Assembly: GCA_024362935.1 (NCBI GenBank)
Contig: JANCRA010000010.1
Coordinates: forward strand, 5,572,501 to 5,636,500
Direction: 5' to 3'
DNA from: Setophaga petechia
Taxonomy: Eukaryota; Chordata; Aves; Passeriformes; Parulidae
DNA: 64,000 nucleotides
Shown: positions 1 through 12,026 of the stretch, piece by piece
Position numbering within the stretch: the first letter of the stretch is position 1
How the letters are laid out: the number at the start of each line of letters is the position of its first letter
Notes under the pieces: generated by a model
What the model saw: the letters and a program-made list of their open reading frames with translations, nothing else
The model's database searches: none
What the model was told of the DNA's origin: nothing
Position numbers and translations under genes: made by a program

Positions 1-462
1 GCAGGGAAGTTGGTGATCCAGAGAGGAGAAGGGAGGGAGTTAAGGGTACATTACCACAGGTCCTGTGTGTGCCAGCAGAGCCTTTTCCTGCATCCCCAGG
101 TCGCTCCAAGGGTCCAGGGGGTCTGGGATGGGTCTGCTGAGCTTCAAAATGACAAATTCACCTGGGACACTGAGCTTTCTGAGTTCTGCTGACATTAAAA
201 ATCTGTAGTTTCCTTGAACTCACAGTCTGAGGAATATTTAGACAGATAGTCATTGAATGGTGTAACCATTGAGTTAACCATAATTGTTAACTGGTGTGTG
301 GTGGAAAGATACTGGGAGAACATATTGTCTCTTAAAATAGGCATCCAGTTCCTACTGTGCTCTGCTTTGCAAAGGCAAAAGAAGAAATATTAAACTTTGG
401 CAATTTATTTGGAGCCATTTAAAAGGAAAGGAGACAGTCACATAAAAAATGGAGTGAAAATC

Positions 463-806
463 TGGATGGAAGGACCTTAAAGTTTATCCCATTATCAGGG
501 ACACCTTCCACCATCCCAGGTGCTCCAGCCCCAGTGTCCAGCCTGGCCTTGGACACTTGCAGGGGTCCAGGGGCAGCCACAGCTGCTCTGGGAGCCTGTG
601 CCAGGCCCTCACAGGGAGGAATTCCTTCCCAATCTCATCTAACCCTGCCCTCCTTCACCTTAAGGCCTTTCCCCCATGTCCTGTCACTCCAGGTCCTTGT
701 TCCCAGCCCTTCTCCAGCTCTCTGGGATCCCTTCAGGCTCTGGAAAGGGCCCTGAGGTGTCCCCAAAGCCTTCTCTTCTCCAGGCTGAACAGTCCCCTGT
801 CTTCAT
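463..806 (-). mobile_element. CR1 LINE 3' fragment
   Basis: The sequence starts with a GGAAGGACCTTAAAG-like block and runs through the GGGACACCTTCCA, GTGCTCCAGCCCC and CAGCCTGGCCTTGGACA blocks typical of avian CR1 3' ends, ending near a CAGGCTGAACA block. The order of blocks is that of a reversed CR1, so the element lies on the minus strand. It is 5'-truncated, as most CR1 copies are, and diverged, so it is an old non-coding copy. The boundaries are approximate. Confidence 0.8.
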
Positions 807-2488
807 CAGTGAGGTGTAGGGTCAGACACACCTTGAGATCCCTCAGCCAGCTCAGGGGATTTAGGATTTGCACTGTATGTCTGTGAGGCCCTTGCTTATC
901 TCTCAACTTTTATTCAGGAAGTAAAGGCAGCCTGAGGGATCTGCAAAGACACAGGTCTCTTCATGAAAGTGGCATTGCACCTTCCTGCAATGAGCAGTAA
1001 CACTTGGTGATTGTAGGAGCTGTTAAAGAATGGCCCGTGGCTGCCTGGTATCAGGAAGGTTTAGGAATTTTAATTGGAAAAAAAATGTGTATAAGATTGG
1101 ACATCATCTGCTGCCCTTCAATAAGATTTAAATCAGTGTAAGATTAATAATTAGATTTGCTTTAATATAATAATGTTGTTTACATTAAAAATTTCCACAT
1201 AAACTTGCCTGTCATAATAACTAAAGAAAAAGTGCTGAATAGTATGGTAAAAGTTTAGATTAGGATGGCAAATTTTTTTCAGACATGCACAGTTCAGCTA
1301 GTTTTCTGTGTGAGTGCAAACACTGCTGTGTCCTCAGGGATCTGATATTGACTGGTTTTATGGGAATGGTTCATCCAAAATGCAGAGCTGCCAATCTCTG
1401 CTTCATCTGCAATTTGTGTTATGCCTGTCCATCCCATGGCCAGCCTTTGGACTGAGTTGTGCAGGGAGTGCTTTGCTCTGTTATGATGCCTCAATGTGGG
1501 ATTGTGTCCTTTGAGGAGAGAAGAGGCAGACTAAACAGCAGTGAAAAATAATTAGAATAACTTCTTATGATTCTATATCTTCAGGCAAACTGCCACTGCT
1601 GGTTTGTGTCTTGAGCAAGAGCCATGGGATGTGAGAAATGGCTGTGGAAGGCTGGAGCCTCTGGCATGGATTCTTCTCTTTTCCTCTCACAACAAGAACT
1701 GTTAGGCAGTGTACAATAATACTGCTGTTGTTTTCCTTTTTATCAATTTTGCTTCTTTCTGTAGGAGGCAATGGAGGGAGGAAGAACATTCACTACTGTG
1801 CCCCTGTTCTAAACCTCAGAGAAGGTCAAATTAATGTTTAAGTTAACAGAATCTGTGATGCTGAGAAGGGCTTATAGATTTTCATCTTGTGTTTGAAAGG
1901 CCACTTAAATACATGGAGAATGGTGAAACAGGAGGAAAAACTTGTGTTTCTCAAAAGCCTTCAGGGTGCCTGCAGTGTAATAATATCTTTGTCATCAAAG
2001 AAAGCCAGCAGGCTGAAGGAATAGGAGAAGGATATCTTGAAAATAAAAATCATTAGGCCAACTTAAGTGTAGAAAGTATAGAAGAGTCCAGAGTACTCTG
2101 TCTGTATGAAAAGTACAGAGAAAGAAGAGTTGAAATGGCTGTGTATGGTCACAGCACACAGAGACCATGAAACTCAGTTCTGTGTCATACCTTGTAGAAA
2201 TGGAATCTTTTATCTGCACAATGGCCAGGCCAGGTGGGATGGGAGCAGGAATTGCCTTCACTGAGGCAGTGGATGGCAGGAGTGGGTTGGGTCAGCAGAG
2301 CAGGGAAATCCAGAGTTCCCTTCAGGCAGCCCTGACCATTCTGTGGTGCTGGAATCTCCTGCCCACCTTTCACCTGGCTGCACTCAGGAGCTCGGGCAGG
2401 CCAGTGTGTCCAGAGCAGGGCTTTGTCCTGCTGGTTGGAAAGGCAGCAAGTCTTGGAATCTTTTGGGGGTCACTGTGACCCCAAGAGA

Positions 2489-3079
2489 TGTTGAAAGTCT
2501 CTTTTCCCAGCCCAGCTCTTGAAGAAGGAGTCAGAGCTCTTCATTTCTCGGTCTCAAGGTTGTTTATTGTTTCTTAGCTATAAAAAATTTTCTTCTGCCC
2601 TGCTGAGGTCCATCCAGCAGGACAGTTCCAGGCACTCTGCCTGCCCCCAGGGCTGTGTTATGTCTTTATACTAAAAATTATATATACAATGTTTACAATA
2701 ACTTCCCAATATCCATCACCTGTGTTAGACAGTGAGCTTCTACTCTAAACCAATCCAAAAGTGCCACCATCACAGCAGAAGATGGAGGCCAAGAAGAAGA
2801 AGAAGGAGAAAGGCTGGACACACCCAGTTCCCTCCATCTTGCCCCCTGAACCCCCGTACCAAAATCCCCAAAATCGACTTTTCTACCCTGTGATAACTTC
2901 ACTATTATTCTGCCTAAACTGTTGTGGCTTGCTGGTCTTTATCTAAGGTTGGTCATTTGCTCCATGGGTCATAATCAAACCCACAGGTGTTTTGGGCTCT
3001 GTGCCAGGGTCTCTGAGCCCCCTGGCAGGGTCCTGGCAGTCCTGGACAGCCAGAGGGATGTGCTGGGTTCCCACAAGCA
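2489..3079 (-). mobile_element. solo-LTR-like element, passerine endogenous retrovirus family
   Basis: This block of about 590 bp resembles a repeat I recall from songbird genomes (TguLTR5-like; the exact family name is uncertain). On the minus strand it has a promoter-to-poly(A) layout. A TATAAAG element lies at 2664-2670, with a TATATAA-like stretch just before it. An AATAAA hexamer follows about 100 bp downstream at 2563-2568, as expected for a U3-R-U5 arrangement. It may start at TG (2489) and end at CA (3079), but I could not confirm a target-site duplication. There is no internal retroviral coding sequence beside it, so it is best read as a solo LTR. Confidence 0.6.
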
Positions 3080-6000
3080 AGGACAGGGGCAACCCCTCTT
3101 GGCTGCCCAGATCTCATGATTTGCTTTACCTTCTACTCCTTTATTCCCTTTCCTCCCCTTTCACCTCACAAGTTCTTTTTTCTCAGCCATTTCAAAATAT
3201 ACATCAAGGTTCACAGCTTCCCTACTGACTCCATTTTGCAGACTTATACCTTTATTTAATATTTACAATCTGGTTGTCCTGTCCTCTTTCTTTTGAGCAT
3301 CAAAGGAAAAGTAACACTCCCCATCCTCCCTTTTTAACTCTGCAATATTCTTGCTTTGCATGTTACAGCCTGCTGTGGGGCACTACAGGCCACCTGCATA
3401 TACAGATTTTCCTTTTCTTATCTCTGTCCTGGAACCCTTTGTGGTATCTCCCTCATGGTGCCACAGGTGAGCAGCAGCCATATGCAGGCTTCTGATAATT
3501 TTATATGCTTGCAAAATATCCATTTCCTTGGGGGCAACCCCAGACCTTGGTACCTGTTGCTATGTCTCACCTGGCACCAAGGGTCCATTCTATAGATTTA
3601 AATGTTCCACAGTCATCCTTATTTTTAACAGCTTTCTCTCACATTATATCATGAATAGATATTTTACTTATGCCTCCTGGCTTGCTGTGTTATTTACAGA
3701 AGGGCTGTGTTGAAGTTGGATCTGTTATTTAATTAAAACATTGATCAAAATATCATTTCCATGAGTCAAAAAAAACCATCCACATTCAGGAATGTGAGGT
3801 TATTTCTGCTTTGTTCAAGAACTGGGATAAAAAGAGACAACTGAAAATTACTGCAGCAGTTTTTTAACCTTCCAATGAAATATAAGAAAGGAATGATATT
3901 TTTAAATTGCTTTACTCTTAGTTGTCATGATGAACCCATGCAGTGCTGCCTGGTTTTGATCAGAGACAAAGACAGAATCCTAAACTTTGCAATTACTTAT
4001 GTGGTTTACTCTTTTTAACATCAAACACACAAGTTTATAGTTGGAAAAAAGTAGCAATGGGGAAAAAATTTTGTAACTGTTAAAGTCAGCACAAAACATG
4101 AGATGGGGAATTTGGGATTGGCAGTACATTGCATTTCTGAAACCTGCACCAGTTACTGCATTCCTTCTGCAATCAGTGGTCACAAATATCCTTATGGAAA
4201 AATTATAGGAAAAGATGAAATACTGCTGGTAAACCTTGAGATATTAAACACAGATTTCCTTCACATATTTACAAATATTAACAATACATTGCAAAAAGCA
4301 TGGGGTACATTGTTAGGTGGGAATAAACCTAAAATTGCAAGGGGGGATGTGTGTGGCTGGGAGGTATTTACATTTTAAAAAGCTTAATTTTCAACTGTAA
4401 CTGCATCCTAATTCCAATTCTTTACTGCAGTGAACAGAATATGAATATTCATTAGTATAACTTTCTGAGGACACTAATTATTGCCACATCTCATTGTCTC
4501 TTGGTTAGGTTTCTGTTCAATCCCACAGCATCAGTTTTAATTTGTGGTATGTTTTTTTCACATTGTATTTGAAATGCCAGTGACCAGACAGATGAAGTAA
4601 TTTGAAAGCCTTTCTTCAGAGCTACCTGAAATTTAAGCTTTTACATGTTGCCTCTATGTGCATTGGTGAAGGAATGTAGAGGAATCTTTATTTTATCATT
4701 GCCTGGAGCTGTTCCCTGTGGTGGTCCAAAGCAAGGTGCCCACCTCCCCTGAATAAACACAGCTTTAAACCCCTTTAAACCCCATTGGAAGGAAACATGG
4801 AAGCTTTCCCCTGTCCTCCTGCCTTTCTGTCAAATAATATCACTTCTTTTTGGGGTTCAAATGGTGACACTTCCCTGTGTGTAATTCTATTTCAGCTATG
4901 TGCTGACTCATGTTTTTCCAAAATACTGAGCTCAGCACATCCTCTGTGTGTCTGAAACAGCACAGAGAGCTCAGCCTGGGGCTGGGTTCCCTCCTGTGCC
5001 AGTAGTGAGCATTGTTACTCATCAATAGAACTTGGAGGTTTCCAGCTTTTTTCTGAAATAATTGTGTTTGCAGCAGTTGTTCAGTTTCCAGCATGAGCCA
5101 TAAGCCTCCTGTAGGTTTTCACTGATGTTGTTACTTCTCATACCCAGTACATCCCACCAGAGCACAGGGACAGTGTTTCTCTTAAATAAAGATTGGGCTG
5201 GAGTGAACAGATTGAAAATTCTGTTTTAAATAACTCTATCTACAAATATGTCATTTATATATAGGAAATACTGAAAAAATTAAATATAGAGAAGTCTGCA
5301 TTTTAAATATATTAATTATAGAAAATAAGAGTATGTAATTATTTTATTGGTCTTTCTCTGTTTGTTTGCCCTTCTCATCTGGTTTCCATTTTCTTCCTCG
5401 TGCTTGGTTGCACTTTCCATTTCCATATAAAACACTATGTACTTCTCTAAAAAGTGAATGCTTCTTTTTTTAAGCTTCTCTTGTGCACTATTTCCATCTC
5501 AGACTGTATCAGAACTGACATGTGAAAATGGAGCTTGATCTTACAGATAAAGCTGGTGGTTTGAAATGTCAATGGGGAGACAGGGTTGGGTTCCTGTGCC
5601 TTGCTGCTGATATAGCCCTGTTGTTTGGGGCCTCAGATGTTTTCCCCTTGGTTTTAAATTTTAGCAGGAATTAGTAACAGAATGCCTGTCCACTGAGAGA
5701 CTGTCTCAGGAAGGAGATGTAAACTGAGGACACAAATATTTTGAAGCATTTTAGTCAAAACGAAGGATTTGTTGGCAGCTGGGACAAGGAGACACTTTGA
5801 GGACAATAACAAAGTTTGCTTGTGGTTTCCTTTTAGATTTAAAAATTAGTGGTCTTTGCCTGTTGATTCATGTTTTTCCCATTACAAACAGTAGCATCAA
5901 ATGGTTTGTTTGGGTGAATTAGTGGACAATGACAAAAATTATTTGTACAGCAGTTCTGCAGTGAGAGTTTGAAGGGGCAGAATGGCAGGATAAATATGTG

Positions 6001-9000
6001 TGTGTCTGTACAGATATCTAATTTTTTAATTTAACCATTAATACCATATTGGTGTTTTTGATTATTGCCTTTCTGGAGATTTATAATTCCAGAGTGCACA
6101 AATTCAGAATTGATTGCAAGTCAAAAACACCCGTTAAGTGATTAATTATGTTTGCTTTATGGCCTGATGGGCATTTGTGGCCAAACTTTGGCCACTCCAA
6201 ACAAACAGGAGTTGTGTGTAACTCCTGACACTCCAGCACAGCTCCCCCTGTGTCATCTTCCAGGAGGGAAATGTTAAAAACAAACAAAAAAGATCTCTGA
6301 GCAGGTTATGTTTTTCTGGATGGCTCTGGCTATGGTTTATAAACATGTCTTGTTGAAGGAGAGCATTGGTGTGGTTTGGTTTTTTCCCAGGATCAGACAG
6401 ACTTTGCCAAGCATTTTTATTATGATTTCTCTCTGTTCTTCACATTAAATGCTGCGTGTTCTCTTTCCTTTGGAACTGGAGGAATCATCAAATGGCTGGA
6501 GAACAAGTAGAGTTATTTCTGAAACAGTGAGTTTTGTATTTATGATACAGCATGAGAAGTTTGGGGCTGGGGGCAGAGATGGGTTCCCTTGTAATTCCTG
6601 TTGTACCAACACATCCCATGTGCTGGACAGCCCCAGCTTCCCTCTTGGACACTCCCTGTGGAAATGCTTGCACAGGTTTTGATGTCAATGATCCCTGTGG
6701 GTCCCAGCCCTGGATATTGTACTTTTCTATCATTTATTTGCTATTTTTCTGTGGTTTATGGCCTTTGCTTCTATTACACAACGTGAATTGTCTAAGGTGG
6801 AATAAACTGATTTTGTTTCAGTGAGTTGGGGTATTTTATAAGGTCCATTCCCAGCAAGTACTTTGGGAATTGTGTGTTGTGGTATTTTTGTCTCATGGGA
6901 ATTAGCAGGAAAGATCCTGTGAGTTAATAAGGGTTGAACAGTTAGACAATAATTCTGAATTCATAGGGAAATGCTAGAGATCAGAAATGTGATTTTGGAG
7001 GTCTAGGAGCTGTACAGCTACAATTGGAATTATTTTAAGAGGTTTTAGGAGGCACAAATATGTGCATAGTCTAGACAGTGCTACTTCTGCACTGGCAGGG
7101 GCAGCTGCAGGCAATGCTAATGCAGGAGCTGAGTCCAAAACAGGGAGGGGGGAAATGGGAAAAGCCAAAGGTGAAGAATATGCTGGAGACCTCAGATGTT
7201 AGAGCTCAGTGTGTTTGGGAAGAGTCATCCAGAGGTCTTTCTACAGTGGAAAAATGAAGATTGAAGTAATCCAGAACTCCATTTTAAACGTTATGGTGCT
7301 TGCCTTTCTTCTCGAGTTTTCCATGGGATTGTCTGGATATCCCTTTTAGTTCCTGCTCTGGGACTGGGCCTGGCGTTGGGAATGGAGGCTGAGTGTTACA
7401 GCCTTGTTTTTAGCATGAGCTGGGGGTAACTCCATGTTTAAATTCTGGGAATGGGAATCTTCCTTTTGTCTGCTGCTTAAATTTCCTTTTTCTTGAACTA
7501 TTTTTACTCAAGAAGGTTGAGGGGCTCCTTCCTCGGATGTGTCTGTGTGAAAGGCTGGGAAAGGTTGGTGCTCCAGGATCCAGGCTGCTGCAGGCATTAT
7601 TCCTCAGCTCTTAGGACCAATCTCCTGCTTTGTACACAAGGAAAACTTGAAACATTCACCACGTTTGGACACGGGAATGTTTGGGTCACTTTATTTTCTT
7701 CGGGCTCTAAAAACACAAGAGAAAAGAACTGATTTCTTAGGAAACTGAAAAAGGAGAAAGTTTTAATATTAACTACTTTCCTTTCAACTGGATTTCTACC
7801 AGAACAAAACATATTGTTACCAACAGTTCTGAAAAGGTTCTGCAAGGCCAACATTTGAAATTCAAATTATGAAATGGCTGAAGTCTGCATTGAGAGTGGA
7901 TGAAATGCACTGGCAGCTGCACTGGTATTGTCAGCGAGTGCTCTTTGTGTTGTTGCAGTACCTAAGCAATGAAACAAATATTTATCCACATGCATCACAC
8001 AACATTCCTGGGCAGTGCAGCTTTGGCCTTTATAAACCAAATAAGGTGGAGCATAAGGAGATGTTTTTGCCTGGCAGCTGCCTGTGATTTCTCCTCCTGG
8101 ATACACTAAAGAATTCTCCTTACTGCCCTAAATTCTTTTCTACTCACCAGTACACAGACATTTGAGTCAAAATCCAATTTGTTGTGAGAGATTTGGTCAA
8201 AAGTATAACAAAGTTTGCACACATACAGTGCTACAGGTTTTCAGTGTTCCTTATTTTTGCTTCTGTTTTGTTTTTTGGGGAGGTTTTGCAGCTTTCTTAT
8301 GGAAGTCATTGAGCAGATCAAAGTTTGAGGATAGTTGACCAATTTTGCAAGCCTGTTATTTAGAGTGGATTGACAGCTTTACACTCTCACATATACAATA
8401 ATTATAAACTGGTGAATCTCTTCTTGCAGATGTTTGTGTCTTCTCAAGAGTATTTCCTGTGTCCCTCTTGTTTGTGCTAAGGATGTGTTTGGGAATCTGA
8501 AATGTGTTGTTGACAGCCAGAGCTGAAGGGCTGTGTTTGGGTATGACATGAGAAGAATTCAGTGGGTTCAAAGCTTCCAAGGGCTTTTCAGCTGGACCCG
8601 TTCCTGCTCTTGTTGATAGCAACAGGCACCTCAGCACTGCATGCTAATATTTATTTTCACATAAGCAGCTGAGAATTGTAAATAACCAGACAAATGAAAG
8701 CTACTGGGTGGCAAATTTCTGTGGAGTCTGTCCAAAATGTAATGTTTTGTAGAGCCATTAAAAGAGGATGGATGTCTTGTGGGAAACATTTCAGTGTCTC
8801 TGCAGTATGTTTTATAGGAAATATAGGTCCATGGGTAAAGCTTCACTTTTTACCTAATACAGGTGTTAAACCTTTTTGTAAAGCTCAGGAAGAATAATAG
8901 AAATACTGCAGAGGTGTTTGTGAAAGGAGGATACACCTGGGCATAGCTGTGTATTGTTGTGTGTTAGAGGAAAAATCTGATTTTCTGGAGGCTGGTGGGT

Positions 9001-10950
9001 GATTATTGCACACGTTCAGGAGGAGCTGAGCTGTGGACTCTGCTCTTCCTCACTGAGAGCAAGTGCAGGTGGAGCTGAACCTGGAGCACAGCTCTGCTGG
9101 AGTGCCAGCCCAGGTCCCTCCTGTGGGCAGGGCAGGGCAGAGCTGCCCTCAGACACCAACAGGGCAGCACCAAACCCCTCTGCTGTGGGGCAGTTTGCTC
9201 TCATGAAAGATTTACCTCTCAATCAGTTTAGAACTCCTGGTGAGAAATGAAAATGCTATTTTGGATGTTCCAGGTGGGTCTGTGGACGTATCTCCATTTA
9301 CCAGGTAAGATAAATTTGCCCACATAGAAGCAAATAACTCTTCAGACCTTCAAGAAAGATTAAAAAACCACAACAGTAAATGAGGAACATAAGCTGAGTG
9401 CCTTGTTTAAAAACTGTCTTTAATCACACTTTTTTAAAAGTAAATATCTAACCTTGAGCTAATTTAGATGCAGTAGATGTTCTTCTTTGTGTCCTATGGT
9501 TTATTTTTTAAATTAATCTGCCTACTTGGGAAAAAACTAACACAGTGTTAGAGCCAGGTCATTAACTAAATTCAGATGCTTTTATTTAGATGATGTTTAA
9601 ATTGTGCTGTCTGGGTGAGCCTGATAATGTAAACTACAAAAGCAAGTTGGGCCACATTTGATAATCAACTTTTGTGTGGTATTTCAAATCCAAGTTGCTT
9701 TATGCAATTCTGGATTCTTTTATTGAAACTTCAAAAAGGCTTAGAGAGAATCTTGCAGCAACTTTTATACAGAAAAAAATAAAGGTCTGTGAGGGATCTT
9801 GCTTCTGTTGTAATGGAAGAAAACACAAACTTGGCTTAATTTGTCTCCTATAAATGCCTTTCCTGCAGTCTACTTCCTTCAGATTATTGAAAATTTGGCT
9901 CACAATTCTTTCTTCACAAATTGTTGATGCTTCATGCTGCTCTGCAATATGACATCTTTTTTCCTTCCATAATTTTTCATCTCTGTATTGTCCTTGGCTG
10001 CTCATCATCTCTTGCTAAATTAGACATCTCTGCTACTTCCACACGGTGCTGTTGGTGAAGTTTATCATCAAGAAATATTTAATTAGACCTAGCTGCAGAG
10101 GGAGGGCAGGGGACTCAAAATAAACAGAATGAAAACAGAATGAAAACTAATATGTCAGTGAGGTTGTGGAGGAAGAGCAGAGCTGCTGAGCTCTGCTGGT
10201 TTTCTGGGTATTTGCCCCAAAATAAATGTCCTGGGGCAGTGTCAGTGCCCTCCCACAACATCCCAAGGAGTTCCTGGGCTTGGAGCTGGGCCAGGCCCTG
10301 CCTCCACTGCCAGCTCAGTGTTAACACAGTGTTTTTAAAATTTAAATCAAATGCCAGAAAAGCCCAAGAATTTTAAGCTGGAAAAATGTAAGGCTTAAAA
10401 CGTTCATAAACCAATGGAGATCTTTTACCTCAACAATTTTAAAGAGAAATACTGGAGAGAAGATTTGTCTCTTGCCCAGCAAGAAAAAAAGTGGAAAAAA
10501 AAGCATCTGCAGCCTCTGTGTTCTCTGTTTATTATCTACCCCTTCCTGTTCTTCCTGAGGTTTCATGTTCATTTAATTCTATTTTTCCTCACAAAAATAA
10601 ACCTCCAGTATGTATTTTAATTTATTCCCAGTCTGCTGTAATTAAGTTGCAGATAAACACATGGTTGCCATATGACAAAGTGATATGGAAAGGAAATGAG
10701 ACACAGAATTTTGTGTACTCAGGCCTTGGTTATGCTGGGTTGGCTCTTCTGGAGACCTACAGTCTAGATCCAATTAGGAAAAATACAAAATTATGGAAAA
10801 TTATTGGTCACATTGTGAGCATAGTGACAAACTGAATCATGTAAACTCATGGGAGTAAAGCACGAAAAATAATAATGTTATGGAAATATGGAAGGTGGAA
10901 AATAAATGGCAATGGAAATAGAGCAGGGCCAAAAAAGAGAAGCTGTAATC

Positions 10951-10974
10951 AAGGGAAAAGGAAAGGAAAGGAAG
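10951..10974 (+). repeat. short GGAAA-type microsatellite
   Basis: A purine-only run made of imperfect GGAAA units lies in the CENPP intron. It has only about four to five units, so it is minor and of no evident function. Confidence 0.6.
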
Positions 10975-11562
10975 AACAAAGCAGAGGGATTTCACTGGCA
11001 GTGAGCACAGGCCCTAGTGTGACATGAATTCTCCAATTTTCTGTTGTTTTAAGGTTCATCAACTGTTGCAGACTCTGAAATGACAGTTCAGTGTTGTAGT
11101 GCTTGATAATTGTATGATTTCAGATGTGTTATTGGTTGTGTGGATTATCTGATTGATTCCTAATTGCTGTTATCTTCCATTTCCCTGTGCAATATTGCAC
11201 AGAGGCTGAAACAGAACTGATCAATGTTTTATTTTCACATCAGGACCCATTCTTCACCTCTGAGATTCTGAGAAAATCCTCCAGTCCCTGCGTGGACGTG
11301 AATTTGTTTGTGTTTTAGCAGCCCTGGATGTGGGGCTGGGGTCAGTGCTTTCAGTGCAGGGCTGGTCTGCAAGGGAATCAGTGACTGGAGTCACAGATCT
11401 GGGCAGCTCTGAAGCCAGGGGGTGCAGAGCACTCCTCATCCCAGGAACCAACAGCTGTGCCTGGGCTGCAGGAGGGACCAGGCGTGTCCTGAGCCTGGCA
11501 GAGATTCTGCTCAAGGTGTGCAAAGATTGGCCTGTCCAGGGTGACATTCAGAGTGTCATTTA

Positions 11563-11820
11563 TAGAATCCCAGGATGGCTGGGGTTGGAAGGGACCTTTA
11601 AAGATCCCCTCATCCCACTGTCCCAGGGTGCTCCAAGCCCCATCCAGCCTGGCCTTGGGCCCTGCCAGGGATCCACAGCTGCTCTGGACACCCTGTGCCA
11701 GGGGCTCCCCACCCTCACAGGGAACAATTCCTTCCCAATGCCCCATCTATCCCTGCCCTCTGGCAGTGGGAAGCACTTCCCTGCTCTCCTGTCACTACCT
11801 GCCATTGTCAGACCTTCTTA
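11563..11820 (-). mobile_element. CR1 LINE 3' fragment
   Basis: The sequence begins with TAGAATCCCAGGATGG followed by GGGTTGGAAGGGACC, which is the reverse complement of the CR1 3' terminus (CR1 normally ends in ATTCTATG-type octamers). The CTCCAAGCCCCATCCAGCCT and AGGGAACAATTCCTTCCCAA-like blocks follow in the expected order. The element is on the minus strand, 5'-truncated and better preserved than the copy near position 500. The right-hand limit is uncertain, because similarity fades around 11800-11850. Long open frames running through it on both strands are by-products of its GC content. Confidence 0.88.
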
Positions 11821-11967
11821 TAGGCCCTCAAATCTGCTCCCAAAATTCTCCTTTCCTCTTCTAAAAAGTGAGACATGCATGCTGGTTGTGTCACTTGTGA
11901 TTTTAGTTTTAAAAGCAGAGGGCTGAGCCTGGCTGAGCATGGGGTGGTGGGCTGGGACTGCCACGGG

Positions 11968-12026
11968 GACAAAACCACTTCATCATTTTGGACAAAACCA
12001 CTTCATCATTTTGGACAAAACCACTT
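11968..12026 (+). repeat. 23-bp minisatellite, 2.6 copies
   Basis: The unit GACAAAACCACTTCATCATT plus TTG (23 bp) is present as two identical copies at 11968-11990 and 11991-12013, followed by a 13-bp partial copy up to 12026. The exact identity of the copies suggests a recent local duplication. It lies in the CENPP intron, about 150 bp after a CR1 fragment. Confidence 0.9.

Noticed and set aside
9000..9240. GC-rich block with open frames on both strands in the CENPP intron
   Set aside because: No resemblance to a known exon and no fitting splice phases relative to the CENPP exons. It could be an old unrecognised repeat.
11330..11926. 198-codon plus-strand frame
   Set aside because: It runs through a minus-strand CR1 3' fragment and its flanks. 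No known protein similarity is visible, so it is a by-product of the repeat.
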